A stretch of 64,000 nucleotides of DNA, from positions 351,637 through 415,636 of the forward strand of contig JANAVG010000003.1 of NCBI GenBank assembly GCA_024213275.1, read 5' to 3'. Within the stretch, counting starts at the first letter, position 1; each line of letters opens with the position of its first letter. The notes under the pieces were generated by a model. That model saw only the letters and a list, made by a program, of their open reading frames with translations. It was not told the origin of the DNA and searched no databases. Source of the stretch: Rossellomorea sp. BNER. Lineage in GTDB: Bacteria; Bacillota; Bacilli; Bacillales; Bacillaceae_B. Shown in pieces: positions 62,950 to 64,000 of the stretch. Made by a program: the position numbers and the translations under genes.

Positions 62950-63400
62950 AAAAACACCAAAACATATCGTGTCAGCTGGTGCAGTTGTGGTGAATGAGGA
63001 AGGGAAAATACTACTTATACGTGGCCCCCGCAGAGGATGGGAACAGCCGGGTGGTCAGGTAGAAGAAGGGGAATCCATTCAGGATGCGGTTATAAGAGAA
63101 GTAAAAGAGGAAACTGGCATTGATATTGAAGTCACCAAATTTTGTGGAATCTATCAAAATCTTAAATCAGGCGTTTGTGCTACATGTTGATTAGCAAAAC
63201 CAATGGGTGGTGACATTCAAACAAGTAGTGAAAGTTTAGAGGTCGGATATTTTCCTAATAGAAGAAGCATTAAAGATGGTAAAATGGTCGAATTTCACGG
63301 AAAGAATAAAGAAAAGTTTAGATCATAAGAGCATCCATTTTTTGTCTCGTTTTAATAATGTTTTTATTAGTTTTCTCGATTTATCCCTCTCATTCTTTTA
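62950..63400 (+). pseudogene. Nudix hydrolase, decayed (stop codon plus frameshift)
   Basis: The reading frame GAVVVNEEGKILLIRGPRRG contains an intact Nudix box GGQVEEGESIQD...REVKEETGI. A TGA at 63188 then interrupts it after GVCATC; the frame goes on LAKPMGGDIQTSSESLEVGY and FP, then shifts by one to IEEALKMVKWSNFTERIKKS. The usual ATG also seems lost (GTAAAAACACC behind AGGAGGG at 62949; GTG 62969 remains). At least two lesions make loss of function probable. Confidence 0.82.
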
Positions 63401-63428
63401 AAATGATGGGATGCTTTTATCCTACCGA

Positions 63429-63595
63429 TTATGAGTCCAAATCGATATTTTAAGAGTGTGTTTCGATAAGTTAAGCTCGAACATGTACTGTTTATGAGTC
63501 AGGATTCCATAATTATGCGCCTCACTGTTTATGAGTCCAAATCGATAATTTAAGAGTGTGTTTAGATGAGTTAAGCTCGAACATGTGAGTCAAGT
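63429..63595. repeat. Periodic array, about 21 bp, with a 58-bp direct repeat
   Basis: A 58-bp block (TTATGAGTCCAAATCGATA ... GAACATGT) occurs at 63429-63486 and again at 63529-63586 with four or five differences, 100 bp apart. Inside, subunits start at 63431, 63453, 63474, 63494, 63515, 63531, 63553 and 63574, mostly 20-22 bp apart, each ending in TTTA, GTTA or GTTT. It lies between the Nudix pseudogene and the IS end, where no gene is seen. Confidence 0.7.
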
Positions 63596-63696
63596 CCTGA
63601 TTATTGTGTAAATTCATTTATACAATGTATCAACGGTTATAGTGTTTTGATTTTTTGACGAGGCTGGGACAAAAACTAGCCGAAAACAAAAATAAG

Positions 63697-63737
63697 AGTC
63701 TCTGATCATCAAAAAAGATGGTCAGAGACTTTTTTTC
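63697..63737. terminator. Hairpin at the IS end
   Basis: GTCTCTGATCATC pairs with GATGGTCAGAGAC (one G-T pair) around AAAAAA, followed by TTTTTTT. It can end transcripts coming from the left and insulate the IS. Confidence 0.75.
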
Positions 63738-63755
63738 ATTATTATTCGATGTGAC

Positions 63756-64000
63756 TTAATCTATTTTTACACTTGCGGCAGCCAACTTTCTCAAGTTCAC
63801 TGCCATTAGCGCAAAGCCTATTTCATTTTTCACACGTTCTTTTCCTCTCACGGAAAATCGTGTGAAACCTAAATTAGCCTTCAGAAATCCAAAAACTGGT
63901 TCTACGTCAATTTTTCTTCTTGAGTAGATTTCACCTGTTTTTGCTTCTGAAAGCAGTGTTCGAATCAACATTTTTTGTTGTTCCCAATTTTCATTATGTA
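63756..64000 (-). CDS. IS1182 family transposase, C-terminal part
   Basis: The frame reads HNENWEQQKMLIRTLLSEAK, then TGEIYSRRKIDVEPVFGFLK and FTRFSVRGKERVKNEIGFAL with LMAVNLRKLAA at the end. RRKIDVEPVFG with the final Glu of the DDE triad is characteristic of the DDE_Tnp_1 C-terminus in IS1182 elements. It is open to the window edge, so the N-terminal three quarters lie outside. Confidence 0.88.
   Translation of the reverse strand, partial: HNENWEQQKMLIRTLLSEAKTGEIYSRRKIDVEPVFGFLKANLGFTRFSVRGKERVKNEIGFALMAVNLRKLAAASVKID

Larger units (their letters stand above)
63661..64000 (-). mobile_element. IS1182 family insertion sequence, partial
   Basis: The 3' part of an IS enters from the right edge. 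GAGGCTGGGACAAAAACTAG at 63661 is of the kind that marks IS1182-type ends in Firmicutes, and the hairpin at 63697 and transposase C-terminus follow. The left end of the element, the rest of the gene and any target duplication are outside the window or not identifiable. Confidence 0.75.

Overview
The window is chromosomal DNA from a low-GC Gram-positive of the family Bacillaceae. The evidence is AAGGAGG-type ribosome sites, frequent TTG/GTG starts, Bacillus-typical families (DUF2935, YmaF, YetF/DUF421, YobU/YobV, DUF1540, RocB-like M20 peptidase), an AdaA/AdaB pair, a T-box leader, Fur boxes and Bacillus-style intergenic repeats. The genus cannot be fixed from the sequence alone. No rRNA or tRNA genes, prophage or CRISPR array are seen. 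One IS element (IS1182 family) enters at the right edge.

Layout. 1-4.3 kb: a partial AtoE-type transporter, a GNAT, a DUF2935 protein and a DUF2161 PD-(D/E)XK protein. 4.3-8.4 kb: a DNA alkylation-repair block, with an AraC/GyrI-like regulator and alkA (carrying an Ada-type Cys4 domain) on the minus strand, divergent from adaA-adaB-2OG oxygenase. 8.5-20 kb: YmaF, RocB-like peptidase, YetF, a frameshifted PhzF gene, PepF-type oligopeptidase and a run of very small membrane or zinc-ribbon proteins. 20-29 kb: VOC, ArsR-SRPBCC pair, two decayed genes, a response regulator/ABC/histidine kinase module, and yobV/yobU. 29-36.5 kb: two P450s divergent from a TetR regulator with a double palindrome between them, a 5'-nucleotidase-like enzyme and a DHA2 MFS pump. 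37-45 kb: small proteins, then a Fur-controlled siderophore uptake operon (ATPase, lipoprotein, two FecCD permeases) divergent from a ycgT-like reductase broken by one stop codon.

45.4-51 kb holds the most unusual protein-level unit: a GNAT domain fused to a class V aminotransferase, followed 4 nt later by an LtaS-type polyglycerol-phosphate synthase. After it comes a class I lysyl-tRNA synthetase behind a T-box leader. 53-60.5 kb is an arsenic region: a Cys-rich 59-residue protein with ArsI, a MarR regulator with two Cys pairs upstream of ArsN1-type acetyltransferase, and arsR-arsB-arsC. A 13-bp palindrome TTG(C/T)AAA(A/G)TGCAA overlaps the likely -35 of the marR operon and of a promoter before arsI, which suggests one MarR-controlled organoarsenical regulon separate from arsRBC. 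60.6-64 kb: VOC, a secreted alpha/beta hydrolase, a decayed Nudix gene and the IS1182 end.

Two structural themes run through the spaces between genes. One is an oriented, imperfectly palindromic repeat of about 90-120 bp (GGGGCTGTCC...GGACAGCCCC) found mostly at convergent gene ends and once inside the siderophore operon. The other is degenerate arrays with a period close to 21 bp (4.06-4.15, 58.05-58.23 and 63.43-63.59 kb). Five genes are visibly broken or truncated (phzF, a PhnB-like VOC, DUF2200, ycgT, Nudix), several by a single change, so sequencing error must be excluded for those.
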